Shown in pieces: positions 7,659-16,858 of a stretch of DNA of 64,000 nt. The translations under genes were made by a program, and so were the position numbers. The stretch lies in contig CAJQIZ010000012.1 of the NCBI GenBank assembly GCA_905478555.1, positions 1-64,000 on the forward strand. The letters are read 5' to 3'. The notes beneath the pieces were generated by a model. That model was not told where the DNA came from and did not search any database. It worked only from the letters and a program-made list of their open reading frames with translations. Source of the stretch: an uncultured Flavobacteriales bacterium. GTDB lineage: Bacteria > Bacteroidota > Bacteroidia > Flavobacteriales > BACL11. Every line of letters begins with the position of its first letter. Positions within the stretch are counted from its first letter, which is position 1.

Positions 7659-10634
7659 ATGACAAAAGCAAAAAAATATTGGAAAGGTTTAGCAGAGCTA
7701 AATAACGATCCTATTGTAGAAAAATTAGCTCAGAAAGAATTTGTTGATGAAATTCCTGTAAATGAATTTTTAGGAGATTCAGAGTTAGATTCTTCCTCTA
7801 CATCTCGTAGAGATTTCTTAAAGTTTTTAGGATTCACGACAGCTGCTGCAACTTTAGCAGCTTGTGAAGCTCCGGTAAATAAAGTAATTCCTTATGTTGT
7901 TAAGCCAGAAGAAATTAATCCTGGAATTGCTAATTATTATGCCTCTACCATTTATGATGGTCATGATTTTGCATCTGTATTAGTAAAAACAAGAGAGGGA
8001 AGACCTATTAAAATTGATGCTAATAAATCTGCAGTAAATGCCAGAATTCAGTCTTCAGTTTTATCTTTATACGATTCAGCTAGATTAAGAAACCCTATGA
8101 AAGATAGTGTCGAATCAGACTGGGCAACAGTTGATTCTGAGATTAGTACTCAATTAGAGGCAATTTCTAATAAAGGTGGAAATATAGCGCTTTTAACCTC
8201 TACTATTATAAGTCCTACTACAGAGAAATTAATTGAAGATTTTTCTGCAAAATATGGAAATGTAAAACATGTACAGGTAGATGCAGTTTCTTATAATGGA
8301 ATGTTAGAGGCTAATTTATCTTCTTTCGGACTAAGAGCATTGCCAACTTATAGTTTTGATAAAGCAAATGTTATTGTTTCTTTTGGAGCTGACTTTTTAG
8401 GAAATTGGGGAAATACAGATTTAGAATCTCAATGGGCTCTTGGTAGAAAACCTGAAGATGGGAAAATGTCGAAACATTATCAGATTGAATCTACATTAAC
8501 TCTTTCTGGATCGAATGCCGATAATAGATTACAAATAAAACCTTCTGAACAAGCGGGATTATTATCTAATTTATACAATGCTTTAAATGGATCTACGGCA
8601 GATAGTAGAATTCAAAAAATAACAACCGATTTATTAAATAATAAAGGTAAATCGTTGGTAGTTTGTAATAGTAATAATCCAGATGTTCAACTTATAGTTA
8701 ACGCTATTAATGATATTTTAGGAAATTACGAAAATACATTAACTTTAAGTCATCCTTCTTATTTAAAGAAAGGAAACGATACGGATGTTGCAACTTTAAT
8801 TTCTGATATGAATGCAGGAAATATTGATGCCTTGATTACTTATAATGTCAATCCATCTTATTCGTTAGTTGATTCATCTGACTTTAATGCAGGACTTGCA
8901 AAAGTTAGTCTGAAGGTTTCTACTTCATTATACATGGATGAAACAGCAATAAATATGGATTATGTTTGTCCGGATAACCACAACCTAGAGAGCTGGGGAG
9001 ATGCAAATCCATCTCATGGAGAATTTACTTTAATGCAACCAACCATAAACCCTTTATTTAACGGAAGACAATTTCAAGATTCTTTACTTTCTTGGTCTGG
9101 TTCTAATACAAAATATTACGATTATTTAAAAAATTACCATTCTTATGATTGGGAAGAGAATCTTCATAATGGATACTATAGTGTAATATGTAATGAGATT
9201 CCAATATTTAAATGGTATCTAAAATCTGAATGGGATACATTGGTACCTTCTTTCCAATTAATAAAATCAGTAGGAATTGAGTTTGAGATTGCTGAGAAGA
9301 TTGCAATGGGAGATGGTTCACAATCGAATAACCCATGGTTACAAGAATTACCAGATCCACTTTCTAGAGCTTGTTGGGATAACTATCTTACAATGTCGGC
9401 TACTACAGCAAGAGATTTAGGAGTTAAAAACTGGAATGTTTCTAATGGTGCATTAAATGGTAGTATGGTAAATATTACTGTTGGTGAAAAAACTCTAGAA
9501 AATGTTCCTGTAATGATTCAACCAGGACAAGCTAAAGATACTGTTTCTTTAGCAGTTGGTTACGGTAGAACATTATCTGGTAAATGTGGTAATGAGGTAG
9601 GAGTAAACGCTTACCCTCTTTCAAATGGTGGTGGTGCTACTATTACTTTAGTAGAAGGAACTCATGAGTTTGCTGCTGTACAATTACACCATACAATGAT
9701 GGGGAGAGAAATTGTAAAAGAAGCTTCTTTATCAGATTACATAAAAGATAATAAATCAGGAAATGAAACTGTATTATACGCTACTCATGATGGGAATAAA
9801 AAAGCATCTGAGGTAAGTTTATGGGATGAATTTGATCATTCTACAGGTCATTTCTGGAATATGTCAATTGATTTAACACTTTGTACAGGTTGTTCATCTT
9901 GTGTTATTTCTTGTCATGCAGAAAATAATGTGCCAGTTGTTGGAAAAGAAGAGGTTAGAAAATCAAGAGATATGCATTGGTTAAGAATCGATAGATATTT
10001 CTCTTCAGATATGACGAGAGAATTATCAGAAGAAGAAAAAATATCAGCTATCCAGATGTATGCTGAAATGGAAGATCCTTCAGAAAATCCTGAAGTAGTT
10101 TATCAACCAGTAATGTGTCAACATTGTAATCACGCTCCGTGTGAAACTGTTTGTCCTGTTGCGGCAACCTCTCATGGTGCGGAAGGTCAAAATCATATGG
10201 CTTATAACAGATGTGTAGGTACAAGATATTGTGCTAACAACTGTCCTTATAAGGTAAGAAGATTTAACTGGTTCCAGTATTCAGATAATGATAAATTTGA
10301 TTATAACATGAATGATGATTACGGTAAAATGGTATTAAACCCTGATGTAGTTGTTCGTTCAAGAGGAGTTATTGAAAAATGTAGTATGTGTATTCAGAAG
10401 ATACAAGAGATTAAGTTAGATGCTAAAAAATCAGGAACAAAAGTTGCTGATAAAGATGCACAAACAGCTTGTTCATTAGCTTGTTCTACAAATGCAATTG
10501 TATTTGGAGATTCTAATGACGAATCACATGTAATTTCAAAATTAAAAGATAATTCTAGAAAGTACGATTTATTAGAGCATTTAAATACTGCTCCATCAGT
10601 ATTTTATCAAACAAAAATTAGAAATAAAGCTTAA
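7659..10634 (+). CDS. actB: Alternative complex III subunit ActB, molybdopterin-family plus iron-sulfur protein
   Basis: The 991-residue periplasmic ACIII subunit carries a Tat-type signal (SRRDFLKFLGFTT, about 51-63) followed by a possible lipobox LAAC. A large region related to molybdopterin oxidoreductases extends to about residue 730. In known ACIII structures this domain lacks the cofactor. The C-terminal ferredoxin-like domain has CTGCSSCVISC near 742, CQHCNHAPCETVCPV near 820, CVGTRYCANNCPY near 850 and CSMCIQK near 908, enough for several Fe-S clusters. The B1 and B2 portions are fused, as is usual in this phylum. It lies 27 nt after actA and 9 nt before actC. Confidence 0.92.
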   Translation: MTKAKKYWKGLAELNNDPIVEKLAQKEFVDEIPVNEFLGDSELDSSSTSRRDFLKFLGFTTAAATLAACEAPVNKVIPYVVKPEEINPGIANYYASTIYDGHDFASVLVKTREGRPIKIDANKSAVNARIQSSVLSLYDSARLRNPMKDSVESDWATVDSEISTQLEAISNKGGNIALLTSTIISPTTEKLIEDFSAKYGNVKHVQVDAVSYNGMLEANLSSFGLRALPTYSFDKANVIVSFGADFLGNWGNTDLESQWALGRKPEDGKMSKHYQIESTLTLSGSNADNRLQIKPSEQAGLLSNLYNALNGSTADSRIQKITTDLLNNKGKSLVVCNSNNPDVQLIVNAINDILGNYENTLTLSHPSYLKKGNDTDVATLISDMNAGNIDALITYNVNPSYSLVDSSDFNAGLAKVSLKVSTSLYMDETAINMDYVCPDNHNLESWGDANPSHGEFTLMQPTINPLFNGRQFQDSLLSWSGSNTKYYDYLKNYHSYDWEENLHNGYYSVICNEIPIFKWYLKSEWDTLVPSFQLIKSVGIEFEIAEKIAMGDGSQSNNPWLQELPDPLSRACWDNYLTMSATTARDLGVKNWNVSNGALNGSMVNITVGEKTLENVPVMIQPGQAKDTVSLAVGYGRTLSGKCGNEVGVNAYPLSNGGGATITLVEGTHEFAAVQLHHTMMGREIVKEASLSDYIKDNKSGNETVLYATHDGNKKASEVSLWDEFDHSTGHFWNMSIDLTLCTGCSSCVISCHAENNVPVVGKEEVRKSRDMHWLRIDRYFSSDMTRELSEEEKISAIQMYAEMEDPSENPEVVYQPVMCQHCNHAPCETVCPVAATSHGAEGQNHMAYNRCVGTRYCANNCPYKVRRFNWFQYSDNDKFDYNMNDDYGKMVLNPDVVVRSRGVIEKCSMCIQKIQEIKLDAKKSGTKVADKDAQTACSLACSTNAIVFGDSNDESHVISKLKDNSRKYDLLEHLNTAPSVFYQTKIRNKA

Positions 10635-10643
10635 ACTATAACT

Positions 10644-12023
10644 ATGCAAAAAGAAGCAGAAATTAGAGATCCGTTAATTCTAGGTAATAAAACTTACCAT
10701 GATATTACAAAAGATATCTCTCGGCCATTAGAAGGTAAAGCAAATAAATATTGGTGGATTTTATTTTCTCTATCATTTGTACTTTTCATTTGGGGAGTAT
10801 GTTCAATGGCTTATACAATTGGTACAGGTATTGGTTCTTGGGGATTAAATAAAACTGTAAATTGGGCTTGGGATATTACTAACTTTGTATGGTGGATTGG
10901 TATTGGTCATGCTGGAACCTTAATCTCTGCTGTACTTTTATTATTCCGTCAGAAATGGAGAATGTCTATTAACCGCTCTGCTGAAGCTATGACTATTTTT
11001 GGTGTTGCTCAAGCAGCACTTTTCCCTCTTATTCATATGGGTCGACCCTGGTTAGCTTACTGGGTATTCCCTATTCCAAATCAATTTGGTTCACTTTGGG
11101 TAAACTTTAACTCTCCCTTATTATGGGATGTATTTGCAATTTCAACTTATTTTTCTGTATCTGTTGTATTTTGGTATATTGGTCTTATACCTGATTTCGC
11201 AATGATAAGAGATAGAATGAGTGTTAAAACTGCACCAATGAAAAAACAACTTTATAGTTTTCTTTCATTCGGATGGAGTGGTAAAGCAAAGCATTGGCAA
11301 AGATTTGAAGAAGTTTCTTTAGTCCTTGCAGGTCTAGCAACTCCACTTGTATTCTCAGTCCACTCTATTGTATCAATGGATTTTGCAACGGCAGTAATAC
11401 CTGGATGGCATACTACAATTTTCCCTCCTTACTTTGTGTTAGGTGCTCTTTTTTCAGGTTTTGCAATGGTGGAGACTCTACTTATTATAGTAAGAAAAGT
11501 AGTTAGTTTAGAGTCTTATATAACAATAAAACATATTGAATACATGAATGTAATTATTTTACTAACAGGTTCGTTAGTTGGTACTGCATATATTACTGAA
11601 CTATTCATGTCTTGGTACTCTGGAGTTGAGTTTGAACAGTACGCTTTCTTAAATAGAGCAACTGGTCCTTACTGGTGGGCATATGCTATTATGATGACTT
11701 GTAATGTGCTAACTCCTCAATTATACTGGTTTGGATTTATCAGGAGAAGTTTCCTATGGACTTTTATCTTGTCTATTTTTGTAAATATTGGAATGTGGTT
11801 TGAAAGGTTTGTAATTATTGTAACTTCTCTTCATAGAGATTTCTTACCATCTTCATGGACAATGTTCTCTCCATCTTTCATTGATATAGGTATTTATTTA
11901 GGAACTATCGGATTCTTCTTTGTGTTATTTCTACTATATGCAAGAACTTTTCCTGTAATTGCACAGGCAGAATTAAAATCTATTTTAAAATCTTCAGGAT
12001 CTGAATATAAAAAGAAAAAATAA
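10644..12023 (+). CDS. actC: Alternative complex III subunit ActC, NrfD-family quinol-binding membrane protein
   Basis: This 459-residue integral membrane protein of the NrfD/PsrC family has about ten hydrophobic helices. It contains conserved-looking polar and aromatic stretches such as WWIGIGHAGTLISA near 83-96 and FPLIHMGRPW near 127-136, typical of the quinol-binding ActC subunit. It should accept electrons from menaquinol at the periplasmic side and pass them to the ActB Fe-S clusters. Its TAA stop shares one base with the actD start, which suggests coupled translation. Confidence 0.92.
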   Translation: MQKEAEIRDPLILGNKTYHDITKDISRPLEGKANKYWWILFSLSFVLFIWGVCSMAYTIGTGIGSWGLNKTVNWAWDITNFVWWIGIGHAGTLISAVLLLFRQKWRMSINRSAEAMTIFGVAQAALFPLIHMGRPWLAYWVFPIPNQFGSLWVNFNSPLLWDVFAISTYFSVSVVFWYIGLIPDFAMIRDRMSVKTAPMKKQLYSFLSFGWSGKAKHWQRFEEVSLVLAGLATPLVFSVHSIVSMDFATAVIPGWHTTIFPPYFVLGALFSGFAMVETLLIIVRKVVSLESYITIKHIEYMNVIILLTGSLVGTAYITELFMSWYSGVEFEQYAFLNRATGPYWWAYAIMMTCNVLTPQLYWFGFIRRSFLWTFILSIFVNIGMWFERFVIIVTSLHRDFLPSSWTMFSPSFIDIGIYLGTIGFFFVLFLLYARTFPVIAQAELKSILKSSGSEYKKKK

Positions 12024-12544
12024 TGAGTAAAAATACTATATACGGAATTTTTGATTGTGAGGAAGTGTTACTTTCTTCAGTAAAAGAGATCCGTGAAAAC
12101 AAGATAAAAATCATAGAGGTTTATAGTCCATTCCCAGTTCATGGTTTGGATAAAGCTTTAGGATTAAAAGAAACAAGAATGGCAATTACAGCATTTATTT
12201 ATGGTTGTATTGGTATTAGTTTAGCGTCTCTTATGATTTACAATATAATGATTATAGACTGGGCTCAAAATATTGGTGGTAAGCCAAATTTCTCATTTTA
12301 CCATAATATGCCATCATTTATTCCAGTTATGTTTGAATGTACCGTATTATTTGCAGCTCACTTAATGTCTATTACTTATTTAGTAAGAAATGGTTTGTAT
12401 CCTGGCGGAACTTCTGACTCTCCTGATGACAGAACTACAGATGATAAATTTCTAATGGTAATTGATGTAGATGGTGACACTAAATTAGTTAAGGATTTGT
12501 TATTGAAAACAGGTGCTTCAGAAATTAATGAAAAAGACGCTTAA
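12023..12544 (+). CDS. actD: Alternative complex III subunit ActD (DUF3341)
   Basis: The 173-residue protein has a short cytoplasmic N-terminal ferredoxin-like part (YGIFDCEEVLLSSVKEIREN). Two membrane helices follow (about 52-78 and 97-121), then an acidic soluble tail. This layout matches the DUF3341 subunit of ACIII, a non-redox structural component near the quinol-binding membrane subunits. The start overlaps the actC stop by one base, and actE follows after 2 nt. Confidence 0.9.
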   Translation: MSKNTIYGIFDCEEVLLSSVKEIRENKIKIIEVYSPFPVHGLDKALGLKETRMAITAFIYGCIGISLASLMIYNIMIIDWAQNIGGKPNFSFYHNMPSFIPVMFECTVLFAAHLMSITYLVRNGLYPGGTSDSPDDRTTDDKFLMVIDVDGDTKLVKDLLLKTGASEINEKDA

Positions 12545-12546
12545 TT

Positions 12547-13167
12547 ATGAATAAATTATTTTTAAAAATTGGATTGTTTGCAGCTATTATTTCTTTAGCT
12601 TCTTGTGGTAATGATTCATCTCCAGGATATGAATATATGCCTAACATGTACCGTTCTCCTTCTATTGAAACATATGAAGAACATAACATTGAGGAATATA
12701 ATGGACTACCTGTTAAAGGAACTATCTCTCAAGGTAATTTATCTACTTTTAATTTTGAGGATAATCTTGATGGTTACCTTCTAGCTGGTGGTAATTACAA
12801 TGATAAGGATAACATTATTAAGGGAAAATCTACTTTTCCATCAGATTTTATCAAGAGTTCTAAAATGATTAAGGATGGAGAAGATTTATATGTCAAAATG
12901 TGTGCGCATTGCCATGGTACTAAAGGAGACGGAAAAGGTACAATAACTCATCCTATATATTCAGCAGTTCCTTCTTATTCTAACACAAAAATGATTAGAA
13001 GAAGTGGTTCAACTATGAGTGAACTTAATGAAGGTCATATCTTTCATGCTATAACTTATGGTTTGGGTGCTATGGGACCTCATGCCTCTCAAGTTTCTGA
13101 AGAGGAAAGATGGAAAATAGTATACTATATACAAGAAAATTTACAAAATAATTTAGAAATAAAATAA
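12547..13167 (+). CDS. actE: Alternative complex III subunit ActE, monohaem cytochrome c lipoprotein
   Basis: The 206-residue protein has a lipoprotein signal (SLASCGN, lipidated Cys near residue 20). A single class I cytochrome c domain carries CAHCHGTKGDGKG near 119 and a probable axial Met in the GLGAMGPHASQ segment near 178. It is expected to be anchored at the periplasmic face and to carry electrons out of ACIII toward a terminal oxidase. It lies 2 nt after actD and 6 nt before actF. Confidence 0.9.
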   Translation: MNKLFLKIGLFAAIISLASCGNDSSPGYEYMPNMYRSPSIETYEEHNIEEYNGLPVKGTISQGNLSTFNFEDNLDGYLLAGGNYNDKDNIIKGKSTFPSDFIKSSKMIKDGEDLYVKMCAHCHGTKGDGKGTITHPIYSAVPSYSNTKMIRRSGSTMSELNEGHIFHAITYGLGAMGPHASQVSEEERWKIVYYIQENLQNNLEIK

Positions 13168-13173
13168 TATAAA

Positions 13174-14391
13174 ATGTTTACAATTACTAAAAATGCAAAA
13201 ACCTTGTCAATGGCACTTATGGTTGTTGGTTTAATTGCTTTAATTTTCGGATTTTACACGGACGCACATGCTGCATGGCCATCTTTATTATTTAACACTT
13301 ATTTCTATTTAGGGATATCTGTTTTTGCAGTGTTCTTTATTGCTATGCAATATGTTTCTGAAGCTGCATGGTCTATTGTAATAAAAAGAATTCCTGAAGC
13401 AATAATGTCATTCCTACCAGTTACAGGTATTATTATGTTAATTATTTTAATTTCTGCTGCTATGCATTTTGGAGGAAATCATATTTATCACTGGATGGAA
13501 GTGGGAATAATGACTGAAGGTACTGAAAATTATGATGAAATTATTGCTGGTAAAGAAGCTTTTTTAAATACTACGTTCTTTCTAGCTAGATCAGTGATTT
13601 ATATTTTAGGTTGGATTTACTTTAGTAGAAAATTAAAAAAATTATCCTTAGATGAAGATAAACATGGTGGGCTTTCGTATTACAAAAGTGGTATAAAAAC
13701 TTCAGCTTGGTTTATGGTTTTCTTTGCTGTTACTTCAGCAATTGCATCTTGGGATTGGATTATGTCAATTGACGCGCATTGGTTCAGTACCTTATTTGGT
13801 TGGTATGTATTTGCAGAATGGGCAGCAATTGGTTTTGCTACTATTTTACTAATTACTTTATATCTAAAGAGATTAGGTCATTTAGAAAATGTAAATGAAA
13901 GTCATATTCATGATTTAGGAAAGTGGGTTTTCGCTTTTTCTTTAGTTTGGACTTATATGTGGTTTTCTCAATTTATGTTAATATGGTATGCTAATATACC
14001 AGAGGAAGTTACTTATTTTAACGCTCGATTACAAGATTATAATATTGATGGTGATATTATCCCAAATAATTATAAATTTCTATTTTGGTTCTCTATGATT
14101 ATAAACTTTATATTTCCTATTATTTTACTTATGAGTAGAGACGCAAAAAGACATAATAGTAGATTAATTTTAGTTTGTATTATAGTTTTAATAGGCCACT
14201 GGATAAATGCTTATCTTCTAGTTGCTCCAGGCACCTTGGGGCCACATGGACATATAGGGTTTACTGAAATTGGTATGGGATTAGGATATTTTGGACTCTT
14301 TTTGTATATTGTATTTAATGCACTTACAAAAGTTCCGTTAGAAGTAAAAAACCATCCGTTTTTAGAAGAAAGTAAACAACTACATACATAG
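13174..14391 (+). CDS. actF: Alternative complex III subunit ActF, second NrfD-like membrane protein
   Basis: The 405-residue polytopic membrane protein has about ten helices and resembles the second quinone-binding-type subunit of ACIII. Marker stretches include WDWIMSIDAHWFSTLFGWYVFAE near 193-215 and MWFSQFMLIWYANIPEE near 262-278. It closes the operon and is followed by an intrinsic terminator. No coxB/A/C genes follow, although in many Flavobacteriia the oxidase genes come directly after actF; the partner oxidase must be encoded elsewhere. Confidence 0.9.
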   Translation: MFTITKNAKTLSMALMVVGLIALIFGFYTDAHAAWPSLLFNTYFYLGISVFAVFFIAMQYVSEAAWSIVIKRIPEAIMSFLPVTGIIMLIILISAAMHFGGNHIYHWMEVGIMTEGTENYDEIIAGKEAFLNTTFFLARSVIYILGWIYFSRKLKKLSLDEDKHGGLSYYKSGIKTSAWFMVFFAVTSAIASWDWIMSIDAHWFSTLFGWYVFAEWAAIGFATILLITLYLKRLGHLENVNESHIHDLGKWVFAFSLVWTYMWFSQFMLIWYANIPEEVTYFNARLQDYNIDGDIIPNNYKFLFWFSMIINFIFPIILLMSRDAKRHNSRLILVCIIVLIGHWINAYLLVAPGTLGPHGHIGFTEIGMGLGYFGLFLYIVFNALTKVPLEVKNHPFLEESKQLHT

Positions 14392-14414
14392 TATTGTATT
14401 GTTAATATAATTTG

Positions 14415-14442
14415 AAGGGTCAGTTAATTCTGACCTTTTTTT
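14415..14442 (+). terminator. Intrinsic terminator after actF
   Basis: A 9-bp stem AAGGGTCAG/CTGACCTTT (one G-T pair) with loop TTAATT is followed by a T run. It ends the act operon, and its 3' edge lies only 4 nt before the ruvB -7 element. Confidence 0.85.
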
Positions 14443-14445
14443 ATT

Positions 14446-14453
14446 TACATTTG
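14446..14453 (+). promoter_or_regulatory. -7 element for ruvB, start-codon proximal
   Basis: TACATTTG matches TAnnTTTG and ends 4 nt before the ruvB ATG at 14458, so the transcript is predicted to start at or beside the start codon. The -33 region would fall inside the upstream terminator stem-loop. Confidence 0.5.
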
Positions 14454-14457
14454 TATT

Positions 14458-15468
14458 ATGAATGAGGAGTTAGATCATGAGGAAAATGAATCAGAAGATT
14501 TTGAACAGGTTTTAAGACCGAAAGGGTTTATTGATTTTCAGGGACAACATAAAATTGTAGAAAATTTAAAGGTCTTTATTCAAGCAGCTAGAGAAAGAGA
14601 AGACGCTTTAGATCATGTATTATTGCATGGACCTCCAGGATTAGGGAAGACTACTTTGTCGTATATTATTGCGAACGAATTAGATGTAAATATTTTCACT
14701 ACTTCTGGACCTGTGTTGGATAAACCTGCTGATCTTGCAGGATTATTAACAAATTTAGATGATAGAGATGTATTGTTTATTGATGAAATACATAGGTTAA
14801 ATCCTATTGTAGAAGAGTACCTATATTCTGCTATGGAAGATTATCAAATAGATATTATGATTGAATCTGGCCCCAATGCACGTTCAGTACAAATTAAAAT
14901 AAATCCTTTTACATTAATTGGAGCAACAACTCGTTCCGGATTGCTTACAGCCCCTTTAAGAGCGCGTTTTGGTATTACATCTCGCTTAGAATATTATAAA
15001 AAACCTCTACTATCAGAAATTATTAATAGATCATCTTCTATTCTAGATGTTAGCATTACCAAAGATTCATCATTAGAAATTGCAGGAAGAAGTAGAGGAA
15101 CTCCCAGAATTGCAAACGCACTTTTAAGAAGAGTAAGAGATTTTGCACAAGTTAAAGGTAATGGAAATATTGATCAAAAAATAACGAAATATTCTTTGGA
15201 TGCTTTAAATGTAGATGAAAATGGTTTAGATGAAATGGATAATAGAATTCTATCTGCTATTATTGATAAATTTAAAGGTGGTCCTGTAGGTTTAACAACT
15301 ATATCAACTGCAGTTGGAGAGCAATCGGGGACTATTGAAGAGGTTTATGAACCTTATTTGATACAAGAAGGTTATTTAATGAGAACATCAAGAGGAAGAC
15401 AAGCTACTGACAAAGCTTTTTTGCATTTAGGCAGATTAAAATCTCCAGATCAGAATAGTCTCTTTTAA
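14458..15468 (+). CDS. ruvB: Holliday junction branch migration helicase RuvB
   Basis: RuvB is the AAA+ motor that, with RuvA, drives branch migration of recombination junctions. The 336-residue length is normal. Walker A is GPPGLGKTT at 58-66, Walker B is VLFIDE at 105-110, and the sensor/arginine-finger region [18 protein letters not shown] is intact. The C-terminal winged helix ends the protein ([17 protein letters not shown]). The gene is separated from ruvA, which lies at 26310 in this window. Its stop overlaps the stop of the small convergent gene by 4 nt. Confidence 0.95.
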   Translation: MNEELDHEENESEDFEQVLRPKGFIDFQGQHKIVENLKVFIQAAREREDALDHVLLHGPPGLGKTTLSYIIANELDVNIFTTSGPVLDKPADLAGLLTNLDDRDVLFIDEIHRLNPIVEEYLYSAMEDYQIDIMIESGPNARSVQIKINPFTLIGATTRSGLLTAPLRARFGITSRLEYYKKPLLSEIINRSSSILDVSITKDSSLEIAGRSRGTPRIANALLRRVRDFAQVKGNGNIDQKITKYSLDALNVDENGLDEMDNRILSAIIDKFKGGPVGLTTISTAVGEQSGTIEEVYEPYLIQEGYLMRTSRGRQATDKAFLHLGRLKSPDQNSLF

Positions 15469-15650
15469 GAGATATTGTCAAAAACTTCTAAAATAATATT
15501 TTTATATTGAGAGAAGGAAGTAAGTGCCCATATTTTCAGGACAATTATATCATTCCTGCTCATCCAACTAGCGTTTTTCTGTAATTCCTTTTTAAATAAA
15601 TCTTTATCGAAACTTACCTTTAATAGGATTTTTTTACTGAATTCTAACAT
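15465..15650 (-). CDS. Small conserved-type protein of unknown function (61 aa)
   Basis: The 61-residue product begins [23 protein letters not shown] and has an amphipathic, helix-prone pattern with a WALTSF segment. I think I have seen similar small proteins in Flavobacteriia but cannot name the family. It is the last gene of the minus-strand run, 42 nt after ubiX, and its stop overlaps the ruvB stop by 4 nt, as in the other tight convergent pairs here. No signal peptide or membrane segment is seen. It could still be a chance ORF. Confidence 0.55.
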   Translation of the reverse strand: MLEFSKKILLKVSFDKDLFKKELQKNASWMSRNDIIVLKIWALTSFSQYKNIILEVFDNIS

Positions 15651-15692
15651 AGTTTATTGTTTTATAATTTAGATAACACAATAAAAAATACT

Positions 15693-16262
15693 TTATTGTT
15701 TATCTCCCCAACTATATGAGATATTTTCTAAATCAGCAAGTGTTATTACCCTATCTATTACCGTTTCAGCTAATTCTTCAAAGGTTTTAGGATTGCTATA
15801 AAAAGAAGGTGTAGCAGGGCAGATGATTCCACCGGCTTTAGTTATTGTTTTCATATTATTTATATGAATTAGACTGAGTGGAGTTTCTCTTGCTACAATA
15901 ATTAGTTTTCTTCTTTCTTTTAGTATTACATCTGCAGCTCTTGTTGTTAGGTCGTTAGAAATGCCAGTTGCAATTCTCCCCATAATTCCCATAGAGCAGG
16001 GGCAAATAATCATTGTATTATAGTTTGCAGAACCACTTGCAAATGGTGCCATAAAATCCATTTTATCATAAAAAGTAAAAGGGAGTTTATTGTAATTTTT
16101 ATTTCCTAATTCTGTTTCCCATACGAATTTTGCATTATCAGACATCAGTATTCCAACCTCCTCAATTTGAGAATTTAATTTCATTAATTTATCAAATAGT
16201 ACTTTGGCATATATGGAGCCGCTTGCTCCGCTAATTGCTATAATTATTTTATGTTTTTTCAT
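15693..16262 (-). CDS. ubiX: Flavin prenyltransferase UbiX
   Basis: UbiX attaches a dimethylallyl group to FMN to make prenylated FMN, the cofactor of UbiD-type decarboxylases. The 189-residue flavoprotein shows the FMN-binding ISGASGSIYA at residues 9-18 and the family block PCSMGIMGRIATGISNDL near 98-115. LKERRKLIIVARETPLS near 124-140 holds the conserved Arg/Glu residues. Length is normal. No ubiD gene is in the window. It lies directly after the barrel gene at 16263-16856 with no gap, so it appears to be in the same transcript. Confidence 0.93.
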   Translation of the reverse strand: MKKHKIIIAISGASGSIYAKVLFDKLMKLNSQIEEVGILMSDNAKFVWETELGNKNYNKLPFTFYDKMDFMAPFASGSANYNTMIICPCSMGIMGRIATGISNDLTTRAADVILKERRKLIIVARETPLSLIHINNMKTITKAGGIICPATPSFYSNPKTFEELAETVIDRVITLADLENISYSWGDKQ

Positions 16263-16856
16263 TTATATATTATAATGTATTGTAAAACTTAATAGGGAGT
16301 TATATTGACCTCTGTTTAGATAATAAGTAATGTTTGATTGATGTGGTCGTATTGGAATAATAGAATTACTCATTCTGCTATTTAAAATAATCTTATCGCT
16401 TAGATGATAGTTCATTCCAATAAAAGCTCCAATATCTACTTTATTAAAAGGGTTTATTAATTCGGAAGATACCGATCCGTATATGTCGTTATCGGTAGAT
16501 GTTAGTAGAAATGCAATTTGTCCTCCTATTTCAAATGAAGTAATCTCATTCTGATAATAATGAGTGGATATAGGAACTTCTAAGTAGGAAGTGGAAATAT
16601 CAGATATTCCATTTTTCATCATTTTAGGGTTATTACTTCCTTTTTGTATAAAGTTCATTTCCATTTTTAAATTAGAAATGGGACTAATAGATAGTTGTGT
16701 AAACACTCCTAAAAATAATCCTGCTTTATGATACCCTCCTAAATTGTCACCTGATACCTGTGATGTGGAGATACCTCCAATTAAACCTCCAGTAAAATTT
16801 TGAGAAAATAAATTTAAACTCATTATAACAAAAGATATAATTAGAACTTTTTTCAT
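16263..16856 (-). CDS. Outer-membrane beta-barrel protein (porin-like, small)
   Basis: The 197-residue protein has a Sec signal (MKKVLIISFVIMSLNLFSQ) and repeated short amphipathic strands ending in LLSFTIHYNI, typical of the small 8-strand outer-membrane barrels of Bacteroidota (OMP_b-brl_2 / PorT-like). No catalytic motif is seen. Its stop codon abuts the ubiX start with no gap, and it starts 2 nt after the DUF6588-type gene, so these genes are co-transcribed. Function unknown. Confidence 0.75.
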   Translation of the reverse strand: MKKVLIISFVIMSLNLFSQNFTGGLIGGISTSQVSGDNLGGYHKAGLFLGVFTQLSISPISNLKMEMNFIQKGSNNPKMMKNGISDISTSYLEVPISTHYYQNEITSFEIGGQIAFLLTSTDNDIYGSVSSELINPFNKVDIGAFIGMNYHLSDKIILNSRMSNSIIPIRPHQSNITYYLNRGQYNSLLSFTIHYNI

Positions 16857-16858
16857 TT

